From: Selaginella moellendorffii
Lineage: Eukaryota; Streptophyta; Lycopodiopsida; Selaginellales; Selaginellaceae
NCBI RefSeq assembly: GCF_000143415.4
Contig: NW_003314268.1
Span: forward strand, 3,299,502 to 3,363,501
Direction of reading: 5' to 3'
DNA length: 64,000 nucleotides
In this document: in pieces, positions 23,708 through 36,500 of the stretch
Layout: each line of letters opens with the position of its first letter
Numbering within the stretch: position 1 is the first letter of the stretch
Position numbers and translations under genes: made by a program
Notes under the pieces: model-generated
Databases searched by the model: none
Told to the model about the DNA's origin: nothing
Seen by the model: the letters and a program-made list of their open reading frames with translations, nothing else

Positions 23708-24737
23708 TCAAGTTTTTGGATCCTCTTCAAGCTTCTGAGTTATAGCTGTTGGGCCTATCAATCCATATCCACCTTCCTTGCGCTTGTACAAAACATTTAT
23801 CTCGACTGAAACACATGGTAAGAAGAAAGGAGGATTAAAAAATGGCGGTAACTTACGAGTTTTAACATTCCGGAATGCGTAGAAATCATGCCCAATGTTC
23901 TTCATTTCCTCTAGTGCATCCTCCGGCCGCATAGGAAGCATGTCAAAAAACTTCTCTCTAATAATCTGTGAAGTTCCTCATAAGAAAAAAAACCAACATG
24001 TTCTTTGCTTACCTCCGTTTCTACTGCCAGGTCTTCGGCCTCTGCGACAACATCTTCAATCTCCTCGTCGTTGGTTGGAAAAGGAGGAATCGGTGCTTTG
24101 TCTAGGGATTGAATTCGACCTCTGGAACGGAGGCGTCCATGAAGTCCTAGTTTATCTTTGAGCTTGAGAAGTTTCTTCCCAAGAAGCCGTGATGCATTAT
24201 CAACGCAAGCGTGCATGTTTCCACCATCTTCTTCCGCACGAAGAACTCCATGCTTCTTCGTGAACAATGTAGCCTAATAACAAAAGCAAAGCCTTCACGA
24301 AGGCCTTGAAAGAAAAAAAAAAGAAGGAAGAACTCAAACCTCACAGCGATAGAGTCTTGGACCACTCTCGGCTTCTCCACGCATTGACAAGCGAACATCC
24401 ACTTCTCTCACCATATGGCTCCTCTCGATTATCGCGTCGGCCATTTTGTCCTCCACATAGCTCTTGATATCATCAGGAATCTAGAGAGGGCAAAGGATCA
24501 CTATCGATCGATCCATCTCAATCTTGGAGGACCTACCGTAATATGTCGCCCCTGGAGGAGGAGAGGAATCGAGGCAAGCTCCGTGCTCCAGGCCTCGGTC
24601 GACATTCTTGCCCCAGGATTCCACCGCGACTGGAGCTTGATTCGTTGCAAAGCGGCGGCTGCGACAGCAATTCTCGGAAGAGCGCCGCATCCGTGTCGCA
24701 CCATCCCGATCATCGCTGCGCTGTGGAGAAGAATCAT
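23708..24737 (-). CDS. PSRP1: Long-form ribosome hibernation-promoting factor, PSRP1 type
   Basis: Ribosome-binding factor of the S30AE/HPF family, which silences or stores 70S ribosomes in plastids. Exon 1 (24737-24537, 67 codons) begins MILLHSAAMIGMVRHGC and carries a basic leader followed by LLQGRHIT. Exon 2 starts at 24480 with IPDDIKSYVEDKMADAI, then SHMVREVDVRLSMRG, RLYRCE and TLFTKKHGVLRAEEDGG, which form the N-terminal beta-alpha-beta-beta-beta-alpha ribosome-binding domain. An acidic linker follows. The C-terminal dimerisation domain reads REKFFDMLPMRPEDALEEM, GHDFYAFRNVKT and EINVLYKRKEGGYGLIGP. Both domains and their order match spinach and Arabidopsis PSRP1. The leader could direct the protein to plastid or mitochondrion; plastid is the better guess from family. 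Several in-frame Met codons exist near the start (positions 1, 9, 12), so the true start is open. Confidence 0.92.
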
Positions 24738-24851
24738 CGCCTAGGGTTCTAGCCAAGTGGCATTCCTCTGCCCTTCTAGGGTTTACATTTCCAAGGCATT
24801 TCTAGGGTTCATGCGCGCGAGCGAGGTAATCGATCAGCTCGCCGAGTAAGA
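24738..24851. promoter_or_regulatory. 114-bp bidirectional start region between HPF and DMT genes
   Basis: The HPF ATG (minus strand) and the DMT transporter ATG (plus strand) are 114 bp apart, so both leaders and at least one core promoter must overlap or lie within a coding region. The segment contains repeated CTAGGGTTT-like words (about 24740-24810), similar to the telo-box elements that drive many plant housekeeping and ribosome-related genes. No TATA box was seen. Confidence 0.6.
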
Positions 24852-26291
24852 ATGCTGCGCGCGACATGGAATTGGATCGTAGGACTGGTTTGCGTGGTTT
24901 TGGTTGCGGTCATCTGGATCGCAGCTAGCTTCGTGGTGCAATCGGTCGTAGATAGCGGGATTTCGCCCTTTCTCATCGCCTACATTTGCAACAGCTTGTT
25001 TATGGTTTACATACCGATCGTGGAATTGGTGTGGTGGATCAAGCGACGCTACGCGGCGCGCAAGACGAGAGAGGCGGCCTCTAAGAACCATGTTCTTACA
25101 AACGCTGAGAAGGCCAAGCTTTTGGAAACTGGTGCTGGATCCGACATTGAAATTGGTGGATCTTTGGCAGACGCAAGGAACATGCAAGCTTCCAGTGCCG
25201 AGATCAGTGAAGTTGACCCGGAGGTTGTGGCAGACGCAAGGAACAAGCAAGCTTCCAGTGAACTTGACTCGGAGGTTGTGTCTGACGAAGACGAGAGCTC
25301 CAGTTCCACAGCGAGGAGATTATTGTCGAGAAGGGAAACCGCGAAGATCAGTGCTCTCATCTGTCCGGTGTGGTTCTTCGCGCAGTTTACGTTCAATCTT
25401 TCCTTGAAGTACACGACAGTCACTGTAAGTTACACTTTCTTTGCTCTTAAAACCTCAAGTTTTGATTTTTCTTCTTTTGATCGCAGTCGAACACCGTTCT
25501 AAGCAGTACTTCGACTTTGTTCACGTTTATAGCGTCCGTGATGTTTCTCAACGAGACTTTCACGGTGTTGAAAATCGTGAGCGTCGTTCTTTGCATGGCT
25601 GGTAGCGCCGTTGTTGCTTTTGGAGACTCCGAGAGCCTGCAAAAAGACTCAGCGCCTCATCCAGTGGTGGGAGATATGGTCTGCCTTTTGTCCGCGATGC
25701 TATACGCCTGCTATACGAGCTTGATACGTAAGAAGTTCCCGGACGAGAACTCCTCCGCGGAAGAAGTTAGCACGGCTCTCTTCCTGGGGTATCTTGGTTT
25801 GTTTAACGCTCTCATCTTTTGTCCGGTCGTGGTGCTTCTACACTTCACAGGATTGGAGCCGATTCACAGGCTCACGGCCACACAATGGGAACTCATCGTC
25901 GGCAAAGGTCGAGTTTCTAGTGTGCTTTTTTCTTCTCTGACGCGTGTTTTTGTCTCCAGGGATGCTGGACAACGTCCTGAGCGACTACTTATGGGCCGAA
26001 GCAGTGCTTCTCACGTCCACAACAGTGGCAACGGCTGGACTCACACTCCAAGTGCCAATAGCAGCGGTGGTCGATTCTCTTCGTGGACATGCTCCAGGAA
26101 CTGTCAACGTTGTTGGCGCTGTGGCTGTGCTGGCGGGATTCTTTGGCATCAACCAGCCGGAGAATTGCTGCTCCACTCAAAGAAAAGCTGCGCCAGGAGA
26201 AGAAGCTCGTTTCTCTAGCGAGCAACACTTGGATGATCCTGTTGCTGCCACCAGCAAGGATGGAGTACTCCTGGACCCTGGTAGTACTTGA
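24852..26291 (+). CDS. DMT-superfamily membrane transporter, SLC35F5/THI74-like
   Basis: Multi-pass transporter of the drug/metabolite family; the substrate is unknown. Three exons (24852-25424, 25487-25907, 25960-26291) total 1326 bases and give 441 residues with frame kept. It starts MLRATWNWIVGLVCVV with a first hydrophobic segment. A long hydrophilic loop follows (about residues 70-160) containing two related blocks, ADARNMQASSAEISEVDPEV and ADARNKQASSELDSEV. Then come CPVWFFAQFTFNLSLKYTTV, STSTLFTFIASVMFLNE, FTVLKIVSVVLCMAGSAVVA and, in exon 3, DYLWAEAVLLTSTTVATAG and GAVAVLAGFFGIN. About ten membrane segments are visible. The order resembles the plant EamA-like SLC35F5 group. The C-terminal tail is hydrophilic. 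Its promoter is shared with HPF. Confidence 0.88.
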
Positions 26292-27590
26292 AAAAAGGTA
26301 CACGAGGCTCTTTCTTTAAAGTTTTCTTTGGCGCTGCCGCTCGCGCAGAGTGAGTTACTTATCGACACTAAACGAGGGGCATGACGTAAGAGCTTGGCAT
26401 CCTAAAGCTTTTCTTCTAATAAACTACAATGCAGTGATCCTCGTAATCGGAAAGATCAAGATCATGGAAACGAAGAAAGGATCGAGCTACTGGTAGGGGT
26501 GTGGACTTTATATCTCCCAAGGCATTGACTTTTCAGCTCGTCGAATGAAAAGCATCGATCGACTGAAAAGAAAAATCGACAAGTATGTGACTATCAATCA
26601 CAGGCAGGCGTGAAGCGTATATACGGTCACATCCGAGTGTTTATACAACCACTATTTCCACTACTTCCTTCCATCCAATCCAATCCATCAAAAATGCCAA
26701 TCCAACGAAAGGAACTTTTGCTTTACCCTAGGGCTAGCAACGAATAAACGAAGGAAGGAAAGCATGCATGGGGGCCACTCTCAATCAAGCATTTATACGC
26801 CATCGTTACCGTACTTGTCGTCGTCGTCGTCGTCGCGCGCCAGCAGTTTAACGGCCGTCACTCTTTTGACTAAATGTAACGTTCGTACGCGATATCTTTT
26901 GTACGGAAATGTGCCAAGCGCCGGCCGGCAACGCAATTAAAACACGTCCGGCGCCTTTAAAGATTTGGAGGCGGGGTTTGCCCGTTAGATGGGTCCATCG
27001 TGCGGCTGGGATGACGCCCGATGCGGTACGCAAACACGTGGCATGGATTTTTTCCGTTACCTTCTTTTAGGCGCAAGGGTAAATAGGGTAAATATGTTCA
27101 AAAAATTAAAAAGGTGGAATTTTTTTTCTATTTTTTTGAGCAAAAGAAGGCCTTTGCGAAGCAGGGGATGAAGACAAAGAGATATCGGCAATCTTTGTTT
27201 TCAAGTAGCGTCTCCCATAATTCATCGCTCCGATTCTTCCTCGTCTTCCATCGCACAGAGAAGATTTCCTCCTTTGGCCGGCCATTCCACCAAGTCGCGC
27301 CTCGCGAGCCTCGCGCGATCGATCAATCTGTGTGTCTTGCCATTGCATTGCGATCGATCGACTGATTCATCATTTCGGTCACGCCATCGCACCGAGAGCG
27401 CTCGACAGCGGCGAGGGATTTCGCTACCACTCGCTTCGATCATCGCTGTCGCCAGAAGACCTAATCATTCTCCCATGCGCAGCATCGCTTCTTAGATTTC
27501 TCCTCTTGTTCGTTCTTGCGATTGCTAGGTGGGTGGAGCTCCTGCCAGTTTTCTTCTCTTTCTTGGATGGGGGCGAAATAGCTTCTGTCA
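26292..27590. other. Intergenic region before RopGEF, with CGT microsatellite
   Basis: About 1.3 kb without a gene. It includes the DMT 3' untranslated region, a short CGT trinucleotide run near 26816-26836, and an upstream region for RopGEF with GC-rich leader sequence from about 27200. Short open frames here have no family resemblance. Confidence 0.45.
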
Positions 27591-30003
27591 ATGGATAGCA
27601 GTGAGGATTTGCTCGACGGCCTGAGCTCCAGCACTAGCTACGACGCCAGAATTTGCCGCGACGATCCGGAGGAGCTCCTGGAAGATTTCGCCAGCACTAG
27701 CAGCAGCGATGCGTCGCCGCTGGGATGGCCGCTTTGCAGGCGGGAGCGCTCCTATTCCGAGGTCTCGTGTTCTTCCACCACGAAATCTGTGAGCACTAGC
27801 AGCCTGAATAGCAAGAGCGTGAGCAGCTTCGCGTGGGAGGAGAAAAGGGTCAAGCGTGAAACCAATGTCTCTGGTACGTTGGTACTTTTTTATCGTTCGT
27901 TTGTTAAGAATCCAATGCAACCACCATGTTTGCTTGCTTGCTTGTGCTGAGTGTTTCTCCAGTGAGAGTAGTGTTTCGCCACAAAGATTGGGAGAAGCCA
28001 ATCGGATGAATGGGAGTCACAAAGTTTTTGGATGAATGAGAGTCTTGTGTTTCTCCACAAAGTTTTTGGATGAATGAGAGCCTAGTGCTTCTCAAGGTTT
28101 TGGATGAGAGTGATGTTCTTTTCTATTCTCTTCGATCGACATGACATATTTTTTGTTCTTTCAGAAGTAGAGATGATGAAGGAGAAGTTTGCGAAGCTTC
28201 TTCTTGGAGAAGACATGTCCGGAGGCGCCAAAGGCGTTTGCACAGCGCTCGCGATTTCCAACGCCATCACAAATCTTGCTGGTAGAGTACTTGATTTGAG
28301 CTCTCTCTTTGTTTTCGTACTCTGGCTTGGCTATACTTGGTAGAGCTGACGAGCTACCTTTTTTTTTGGTTGGCTTGTTTTTTTTTTTTTCTTCTTCACG
28401 ATACAGCGTCCGTGTTTGGAGAGCTTTGGAGGTTGGAGCCTTTGTCTCACGAAAGAAAAACAATGTGGCGACGGGAAATGGAGTGGCTTCTCTCCGTAAG
28501 CGACTACATTGTGGAGCTGGTCCCTTCCTGGCAGAGCTTCAGAGATGGAAGCAATCTGGAGGTCATAGCCAGATCTCTTTTTTCTCCTCTTTTTTCCTTG
28601 ACACATGTGCTTTGCAGGTTATGGTGACCAGGCCTCGCTCAGACATCCACATCAATCTGCCCGCATTGCGAAAGCTGGACACAATGCTGCTGGTAAGTCA
28701 GCGCCAGAATTTTGGAGTTTAGAATGGTTTGTTTTCTTCTTTCTTAGCCAGTCTTGTTTTTGTTGCATGTAGGAGTCCCTCGATAGCTACAAAGAGACAG
28801 ACTTCTGGTATGTGGAACAAGGAATCATTCTCTCCGAGAAAGACGACAGCAACAAGAACAACAACATGCAGCACTCGCTGCAAAGGCAGGAAGAGAAATG
28901 GTGGCTTCCAACGCCTCGGGTGCCTCCCAATGGACTCTCGGACGAAGCCAGGAAGAGCCTCCAGAACCAACGAGACTGCACGAGTCAGATCCTCAAGGCA
29001 GCCGTGGCGATCAACGGGCAAGTCCTTTCGGAGATGGAGGTCCCGGATTTGTTCTGGGAATCGCTCCCAAAGGTACACACTTAAGTTGCATCCAGCTTTG
29101 TCACGGTTTCATTCTGAAAAGATGGCTGGTCTCGTGTAGAATGGCAAGTCCTGCCTTGGAGAGGTGATGTACCGAGGACTGACAGCCGAAAAGTTCTCTC
29201 CGGACGCACTCCTCCAACACTTGAATCTCTCGACCGAGCACAACGCACTCGAGGCGGCCAACCGAGTGGAGGCCGCCATCCACATCTGGCAGCGGAAGAT
29301 CCATCAACAGAAGCACCAGCAAATACAGCAGCAGCAGCAGCACCACCAGCAGAAAGACATGATCAAGCAAAATGCAAAGTCTTCGTGGGGAAAGGTGAAG
29401 GACTTCGTCGCCGAGATTGACAGGCAAACGCTCGTCGAGAGAGCGGAGAGCTTGCTTCTCAGCTTTAAGCAGCGGTTTCCAGGACTTCCCCAGAGCGTGC
29501 TTGACGTGAACAAGATCCAATACAACCGGGTAAAGATCTTTCAAAGCTTCGTTCGAGTTTCTCACGAGAGCTTTCTTTCGTTCTAGGACGTTGGTCACTC
29601 CATTCTGGAGAGCTACTCGCGGGTGTTGGAGAGCTTGGCATTTAACATCCTCGCTCGGATCGACGACGTCTTGTTCATCGACGACGCTGCCAGACAAGGC
29701 CGAATCAACTCCCCGGCAGTAACAGCAGCAGCTCACTCGAATCTAAACAGCAGCATCATCCGGCGAGGAAGAGCCTCGGGACACTTCCAGATACGAACTC
29801 CATACGCGACTCCATTCGCCTCGCCGAATTGCTCGCCACCTCCAGCGCCGGTGGGCTCGCCAAAGAAGACGAACTCTCCCACGCCACTCGGCAAGGCCGC
29901 TGCGGGGCGGTACGGCGGCGTACGGGCGGTCGACGATCTCGTCGCCCAGAAGCGGTCGTACGCACGGAACATGAAGCTCGTAAGCCCGCCTGGAAGGGAC
30001 TGA
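27591..30003 (+). CDS. ROPGEF: RopGEF (PRONE-domain guanine nucleotide exchange factor)
   Basis: Activates plant ROP GTPases by GDP/GTP exchange at the plasma membrane, in polar growth. Seven exons (27591-27873, 28165-28281, 28407-28561, 28618-28692, 28773-29072, 29140-29529, 29587-30003) total 1737 bases and give 578 residues with frame kept. A Ser-rich N terminus (about 1-95) begins [18 protein letters not shown]. The PRONE domain runs from [20 protein letters not shown] through [31 protein letters not shown] and [15 protein letters not shown] (the conserved WW region) to [20 protein letters not shown] and [12 protein letters not shown] Gln/His-rich insert follows KIHQQKHQQ inside PRONE (about 29305-29360). 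The C-terminal tail (about 95 residues) is Ser/Pro-rich and presumably regulatory. Intron 1 is unusually long and carries a tandem repeat. Confidence 0.95.
27951..28113 (+). repeat. Imperfect tandem repeat in RopGEF intron 1
   Basis: Three to five decayed copies of a unit of about 35-48 bp, built on GTGTTTCTCCACAAAG followed by TTTTTGGATGAATGAGAG. The two best copies are near 28017-28082. The repeat makes most of the first intron, which is about 290 bp against roughly 50-125 bp for the other introns of the gene. Confidence 0.7.
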
Positions 30004-30597
30004 GAAAGAGAAGCTCCCATGGTTGAAGTTTACCCCCGTGTAAGTAAAAACACGATCACCTGGAAAGTTCTTCCCTGAATGCGAGCACTTCCCATTTAAT
30101 TTTTCGATCGCTTTGATCGAATCGATATTGAAGTTGGTGATCGATCGAGACTTCCATGCGCAAAAAATTTACTGCACGAGTGCTACATTTTCTCTCCATG
30201 GTTTTTAATGGATGTATAGCTCAAGGAAAATCCACAAAGATCTCGCATTGGAAAGTCCGTATACAGGTTTATCTAACGGCTAGGAACAGTATCAATTCGA
30301 TTGCTTCCGTTGGATAAAGGCGCATCTGGGGCCGTCAAGAGACGGGCAATGACAGGCGCGTTTTTCTCTTTCCTCGCGGGATCGCGGATAGTGGTGCCCG
30401 ACTGAAGCTCATTTCTAGGGTTCCAGCTCCGGGCGACGTCAGGTACGCGCTTCCAGATCGTCGGTCTAAGATTACATGTGTGCGGCAGTAGGGAGGATGC
30501 GTCCCGAGTAGTTCTTCGCGAGATCGAGCTCAGCTCTGTCAGTTCTAGGGTTCTAGCGTGGTTCTAGAGATTATAGCTCGTAGCAGCAACAGCGAGG
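30004..30597. promoter_or_regulatory. RopGEF downstream and callose synthase upstream region
   Basis: Nearly 600 bp between two co-directional genes. The right half contains repeated TTCTAGGGTTC words (about 30412-30560), as in many plant 5' leaders, and ends GCGAGG before the ATG at 30598. No other gene seen. Confidence 0.4.
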
Positions 30598-33500
30598 ATG
30601 AATCCCGCTCTGCCTGGGGCCGCGTATAACATCATTCCTGTGCACGATGTCTTGGCGGATCACGTCGCGCTACATTTTCCAGAGGTACGGCGCGATTCTA
30701 TTTTTCTAGCAAGAGCTTAGTTTTTTTGTGTATCTCTCGTATTGATGTTTGTTTGCGTGTAGGTCCGGGCAGCTGTTGCCGCACTACAGACGGTGGGAGA
30801 ATTGAGGAAACCTCCCGGTTTTCAATGGAGACAAGGGATGGATCTTCTCGATTGGCTTCAAGGTTTCTTTGGATTTCAGGTGCGTGTCATCTCTGAGGAG
30901 CTAGTTTGACTCAAACTGTTTTCCAGGAAGGAAATGTGAAGAACCAAAGAGAGCATTTGATACTTCTGCTTGCGAACTCGCAAATGAGAGTCACGCCACC
31001 GCCAGACCCCATCGATCGGGTAAGGTTACTTCGTGTGCTAGTTTCTGTCTTTCGTTCATCGTGGTTTAAACTTGTGCAGCTAGACCAGAAGGTGGTAGTC
31101 AAGCTACGTAAGAAAGTGCTCAAGAATTACAGACTATGGTGCAGCTTCATGGGACGGCCAAACAAACTCAAGTACTGGAGATGCTTCATTTATTCTAACT
31201 CTTTACATTTTTATGAACTAGAGTATATGACGGAAGGGTGGATGAGAGGCTGGAGCTACTTTATATATCACTCTACTTTCTTGTGTGGGGTGAGGCAGCC
31301 AACCTTCGGTTTATGCCCGAGTGCCTCGCCTTTATATTCCACAATGTAAGTTCTCTCTTCCACACGTTTGTGGGCTGAAATGGGGTCTCAGATGGTTGAC
31401 GAGCTGAATCAAATACTGGAAGACTACATTGACGAAATGTCAGCCATGCCTGTTCGCCCTGTAAGCCACGGGGAAAATGGGTATTTGAAGAACGTGATTA
31501 CTCCACTATATGACATCGTCAAAGAAGTGAGTTGAGGACCATTAAGACCGTAATTTTGTAACGTATGTTTCACGGCAGGAAGCTGCGGCAAGCAAGGATG
31601 GTAAAGCTCCTCATTCGGCATGGAGGAATTACGATGATATGAACGAATACTTTTGGTATGAAGTTCCTGCTATGGATATCTAACAGTTTTCTTGCACATG
31701 TTTACCTGCTCAGGAGTAACAGATGCTTTCAACACTTAGGATGGCCATTGAACTTGGGAAGCAATTATTTTGTTAAGCCTGCGGTATGCTAGCACTGTAA
31801 GCTGAACTTGTTAACTTACTCTTAAGTTTCCACAGGGCATGCTGACACATAAAGTTGGAAAAACTGGATTTGTAGAGCAACGCTCCTTCTGGAACTTATA
31901 CAGGAGTTTTGATCGCCTATGGGTTATGTATATACTTTTCTTGCAGGTACATTGTGCACATATGTTGTCCTTTTAACAGCACCATTTTGTACAGGCATCA
32001 ATTCTAATTACTTGGGAGGAAGCAGGGCCTCCATGGACTGCACTACGACAAAAAGATATCTCGCTACACCTTTTTAGTTTATTCATTACCTGGGCTGGGC
32101 TCCGCATCCTTCAAGGTAAACAAGATCTTTGCAAGCCATATTGACGCTTGATACTTGGGTTCAGCTGTGTTGGACATTTGGATGCAAAGGCGACTTATGT
32201 CAAGAGAGACCATGATGTTTGGAGTAAGAATGGTCTTAAAGATCGTTACTGGCGTTGTTTGGGTTATAGTATTTGCAGTCCTTTACAGGTAACTAGATCA
32301 GACTCTTATCGGCGGGTTTACTAAACTTTTTGTCCGAGCAGTCAAATGTGGCGCCAGCGCCGGCAGGACGGATTTTGGTCGAACGCAGCAAACCAGCGGC
32401 TGAAAATGTTAATTGAAGCTGCATTGGTATTTATAGCCCCGGAAGTTCTAGCTCTGCTGCTCTTCATATTACCCTGGGTGCGGAACTTCATCGAGAACAA
32501 GGACTGGAAAATCTTCAACTTGATGACGTGGTGGTTTCAGGTATGCTGAATTCAAATACGGAGCCTTTGCTGATTCGAATAATGCAGACGAGGCTTTTTG
32601 TCGGCCGTGGGTTACGTGAGAGCCTTTATGACAACATAAAGTGAGTATTTCTGGATTCCTCCTACTGCTGAGTTTTGTGATAAAAATCAGGTACACATTA
32701 TTCTGGATAATGGTTTTGGCGGCTAAGTTTTCTTTTAGCTACGCATTCCAGGTGCCCCACATTTTTATCAGAAGCCATTGTAATCGTTTTTTTCTTTTTT
32801 TCTAAAACAGATCAGTCCACTAGTGCGACCAACAAGGGCCACACTTCGGACTACAAACGTCGAATACAGGTGGCACCAGTTCTTTGGAAGAGGTATGCTG
32901 ATGATAGACTTTTAGAGTGCAAGCTTACTCCGTTTATATTACAGGAAATCGTATTGCAGCGGTATGTTTGTGGGCTCCGGTTGTGCTGGTACGTCTCTTT
33001 TCTGCTTGGAATATAAAATTGACCGAGTTAGTTCAGGTTTATTTTATGGACACACAAATTTGGTACTCTGTGTTCTCGTCATTAGTTGGTGCCTTGATTG
33101 GCCTATTTTCACATATTGGTGAGGTATGCGCTCTCTTTTGAAGAAGTTGCCACATTCATTGTTGTTACACTTCAGATCAGAAGCATCCATCAATTCAGAT
33201 TGCGGTTTCCTTTCTTTGCTAGTGCCATTCAGTTCAACCTTATGCCTGAAGAATCACTCTTAAGGCCCAGGTACTTGTTTTCTGTAATTTTGCCCACTGT
33301 TCTAATGGGAGAACTTGCATGCAGGTTATGGGGAAGTTGGTCGGCAGCATTTAAAGACTTGATGCACAGGTTAAAACTTCGTTACGGATTTGGGTCTCCC
33401 TACAAGAAGGTAATAAACAGTTGCAATAGGTAGTGTTCTAACGAGTATTGACAGATTGAGGCCAAACAAATAGAAGAGCGGCGGTTTGCGCACGTTTGGA

Positions 33501-36500
33501 ATCAAATTATTAACACCTTCAGAGAGGAAGATCTGGTTTCCAACAGGTATTAGCAGTAGTTACGTGCGGCTACTAATCTTTTTACCTGTAGCGAAATCAA
33601 TTTGCTGGAAGTTCCGACTCCCAAGTGGAACATCTCTGTGCTGCAATGGCCAGCGTTTTTATTGGGAAACGAGGTACATTAGTTCGTATGTGATCTTATT
33701 TTTTTCTTTTCTTTTACGAACTTCATCTTCAGATTTTAATGGCTCTTGGGCAAGCTAGAGATTGGCAGGATACTGACAGGAGGTTGTGGAGAAAGATTTG
33801 TAAAAACGAATTCCGTCCATCCGCTGTGATCGAATGCTATGAAAGCCTGAAACATATACTTCTTCGCAAAATTATCAACGAGGAAAGCGAAGATCACGCT
33901 ACCCTGACTCGCCTGTTTGAACAGATCGACAGCGCTCTTAGCCAGGGGAAGTTTTGCAACGAATACAACCTTTATGAGCTTCCTAACATTCACTCGCGGG
34001 TATTGCCTTTGATAGCAGCATTGTTAAAAAGGCCGACTCAGGAGGACACGAAAGAGGTTTGCCCGAGTTATTTCCGTGCTTAATTTTGTAAAAAGCATGT
34101 TTTTCAGGTAGTAACGGCTCTACAAAATCTATTTGATGTTGTAGTGCGCGATTTTCCAAAGCACAAAGGTCTTCAAGACTATTTAATACCGCGGAGAAAT
34201 GATCAACCACTTCCTTTCGTTGAGTCTATTATTCTACCAGACCCTGAAGACAACGATTTCTTCCCTCAGCTGAAACGAGTACACATTGTATTAAGTACTA
34301 AAGAGTCTATTTCACGTGTTCCGCACAACTTGGAAGCAAGGCGACGCATTTCCTTTTTCAGTAACTCTCTCTTTATGACAATGCCTCGCGCTCCTCAGGT
34401 GAGTGTTTCTTGAAATCTTGTTTAGCTTACTTCCTTCTTTCACAGGTGGAAAAGATGTTGTCCTTTAGTGTTTTAACACCCTACTATAGCGAATCCGTTT
34501 TGTACACCAAGAACGAGCTCCTTGATGAAAATGAGGAGGGAGTCTCAATTCTGTTTTACCTCCAAAAGATATTTCCAGGTTTCTGCTTTGCTGTTTCTAG
34601 ACGCAAGTGCTGAACTTTCTTTTTCTTTTTTGTTTTTGTTACGAAGACGAGTGGATCAACTTCTTGGAACGTATGAGCAGTCTTGGCATAAAAGAATCTG
34701 ATTTGTGGACTGCGGACAAAGGTCTGGAACTTCGCCTTTGGGCCTCTTACCGTGGCCAGACTCTCGCACGTACCGTACGTGGAATGATGTACTACAACAG
34801 GTTTGTCGCACATGTTTCTGCTGATTGGTTGGTGCTCAGCCTGTTTATACAGAGCTTTGCAGATTCAAGCTTTTCTAGATTCGGCATCGGAAAATGATCT
34901 TCACGGCTACCGTGAAATGCTGTCGCGGGCGTCAAGCATGGCTGACGATAGTAGGAACGGGTCACACGTACACCGAGACTCGTTTGGTCACGGACAAAGC
35001 GGCTCGCTTTACAAGGAGGAGCAATACCGAGCAGCGTCAAGCTTGAAGTTCACGTACGTGGTGGCCTGTCAGATATATGGCAACCAGAAAGCCAAGAACG
35101 AACACCAGGCAGAAGAGATACTTTTCCTCATGCAGAAGTTCGAAGCTTTGCGCATTGCATACGTGGACGAGGTTCCGGGACGAGACGCGAAAACTTTCTA
35201 CTCGGTTCTCGTTAAATACGATCCTGCCAGCAATCAAGAGGTTGAGATTTACAGGATCCAGTTACCTGGTCCACTAAAGCTAGGCGAAGGGAAGCCTGAG
35301 AACCAGAACCACGCTTTAATCTTTACCAGAGGCGAAGCTGTTCAGACGATTGACATGAATCAGGTATGCTCTATAATATTAGACATATTTGTGCTAAGCC
35401 TCTCCGTTTTTACAGGATAACTATTTTGAAGAAGCGCTGAAAATGCGAAACTTGCTCCAAGAGTTCACGCGCTATTATGGTATGCGAAAGCCTACTATTC
35501 TTGGAGTTCGTGAGCATGTCTTTACGGGATCAGTCTCCTCACTCGCGCATTTCATGTCATCTCAAGAAACTAGTTTTGTTACACTTGGCCAGCGAGTCTT
35601 AGCTAATCCACTCAAAGTGAGAATGCATTACGGGCATCCAGACGTCTTCGACAGGCTCTGGTTTATCTCCCGAGGTGGAATTAGCAAGGCTTCGAGAGTT
35701 ATCAACATCAGCGAGGACATTTTTGCGGGTTTTAACTGCACTCTCAGGGGAGGAAACGTTACTCACCACGAATACATCCAGGTTTGTGGCTATTTTAGCA
35801 GTGACATACTTACACCTCATGTCTTCTGTATAGGTTGGCAAGGGTCGAGATGTTGGATTAAATCAGATAGCTCTATTTGAGGCTAAGGTGGCCAGTGGCA
35901 ACGGTGAACAAACTTTGAGCCGGGATGTTTATCGCCTTGGACACCGACTGGACTTTTTCCGCATGCTTTCTTTCTACTACACAACAGTCGGGTTTTACTT
36001 GAACAACATGATGGTGGTTCTGACGGTGTATGCTTTTCTCTGGGGCCGAGTATATCTGGCTTTGAGCGGAGTTGAGCGTGGACTTCTGTCCAGTTCAACT
36101 AGTAACAGCGCTCTCACGGCAGCACTGAATCAGCAGTTTATCGTGCAGCTGGGACTTTTCACTGCGCTCCCAATGATTGTGGAGAACTCCATTGAGCGAG
36201 GATTCTCAAAGGCCGTCTGGGACTTTTTTACTATCCAGCTTCAACTAGCCTCTATGTTTTTCACATTTTCTATGGGCACCAAGACTCACTATTTTGGAAG
36301 AACTCTTCTTCATGGCGGTGCCAAGGTAATTCAGTTTTACGCATTGTGTGGCTTGCCGTTTAATAGTGTTGTTTTTCTGGATGCAGTATCGTGCAACCGG
36401 ACGAGGATTTGTTGTGAAGCACGAGCGGTTTGCGGAGAACTACAGGCTCTACTCAAGAAGCCACTTCATCAAAGGCCTCGAACTCGCCCTTCTCCTGGTC

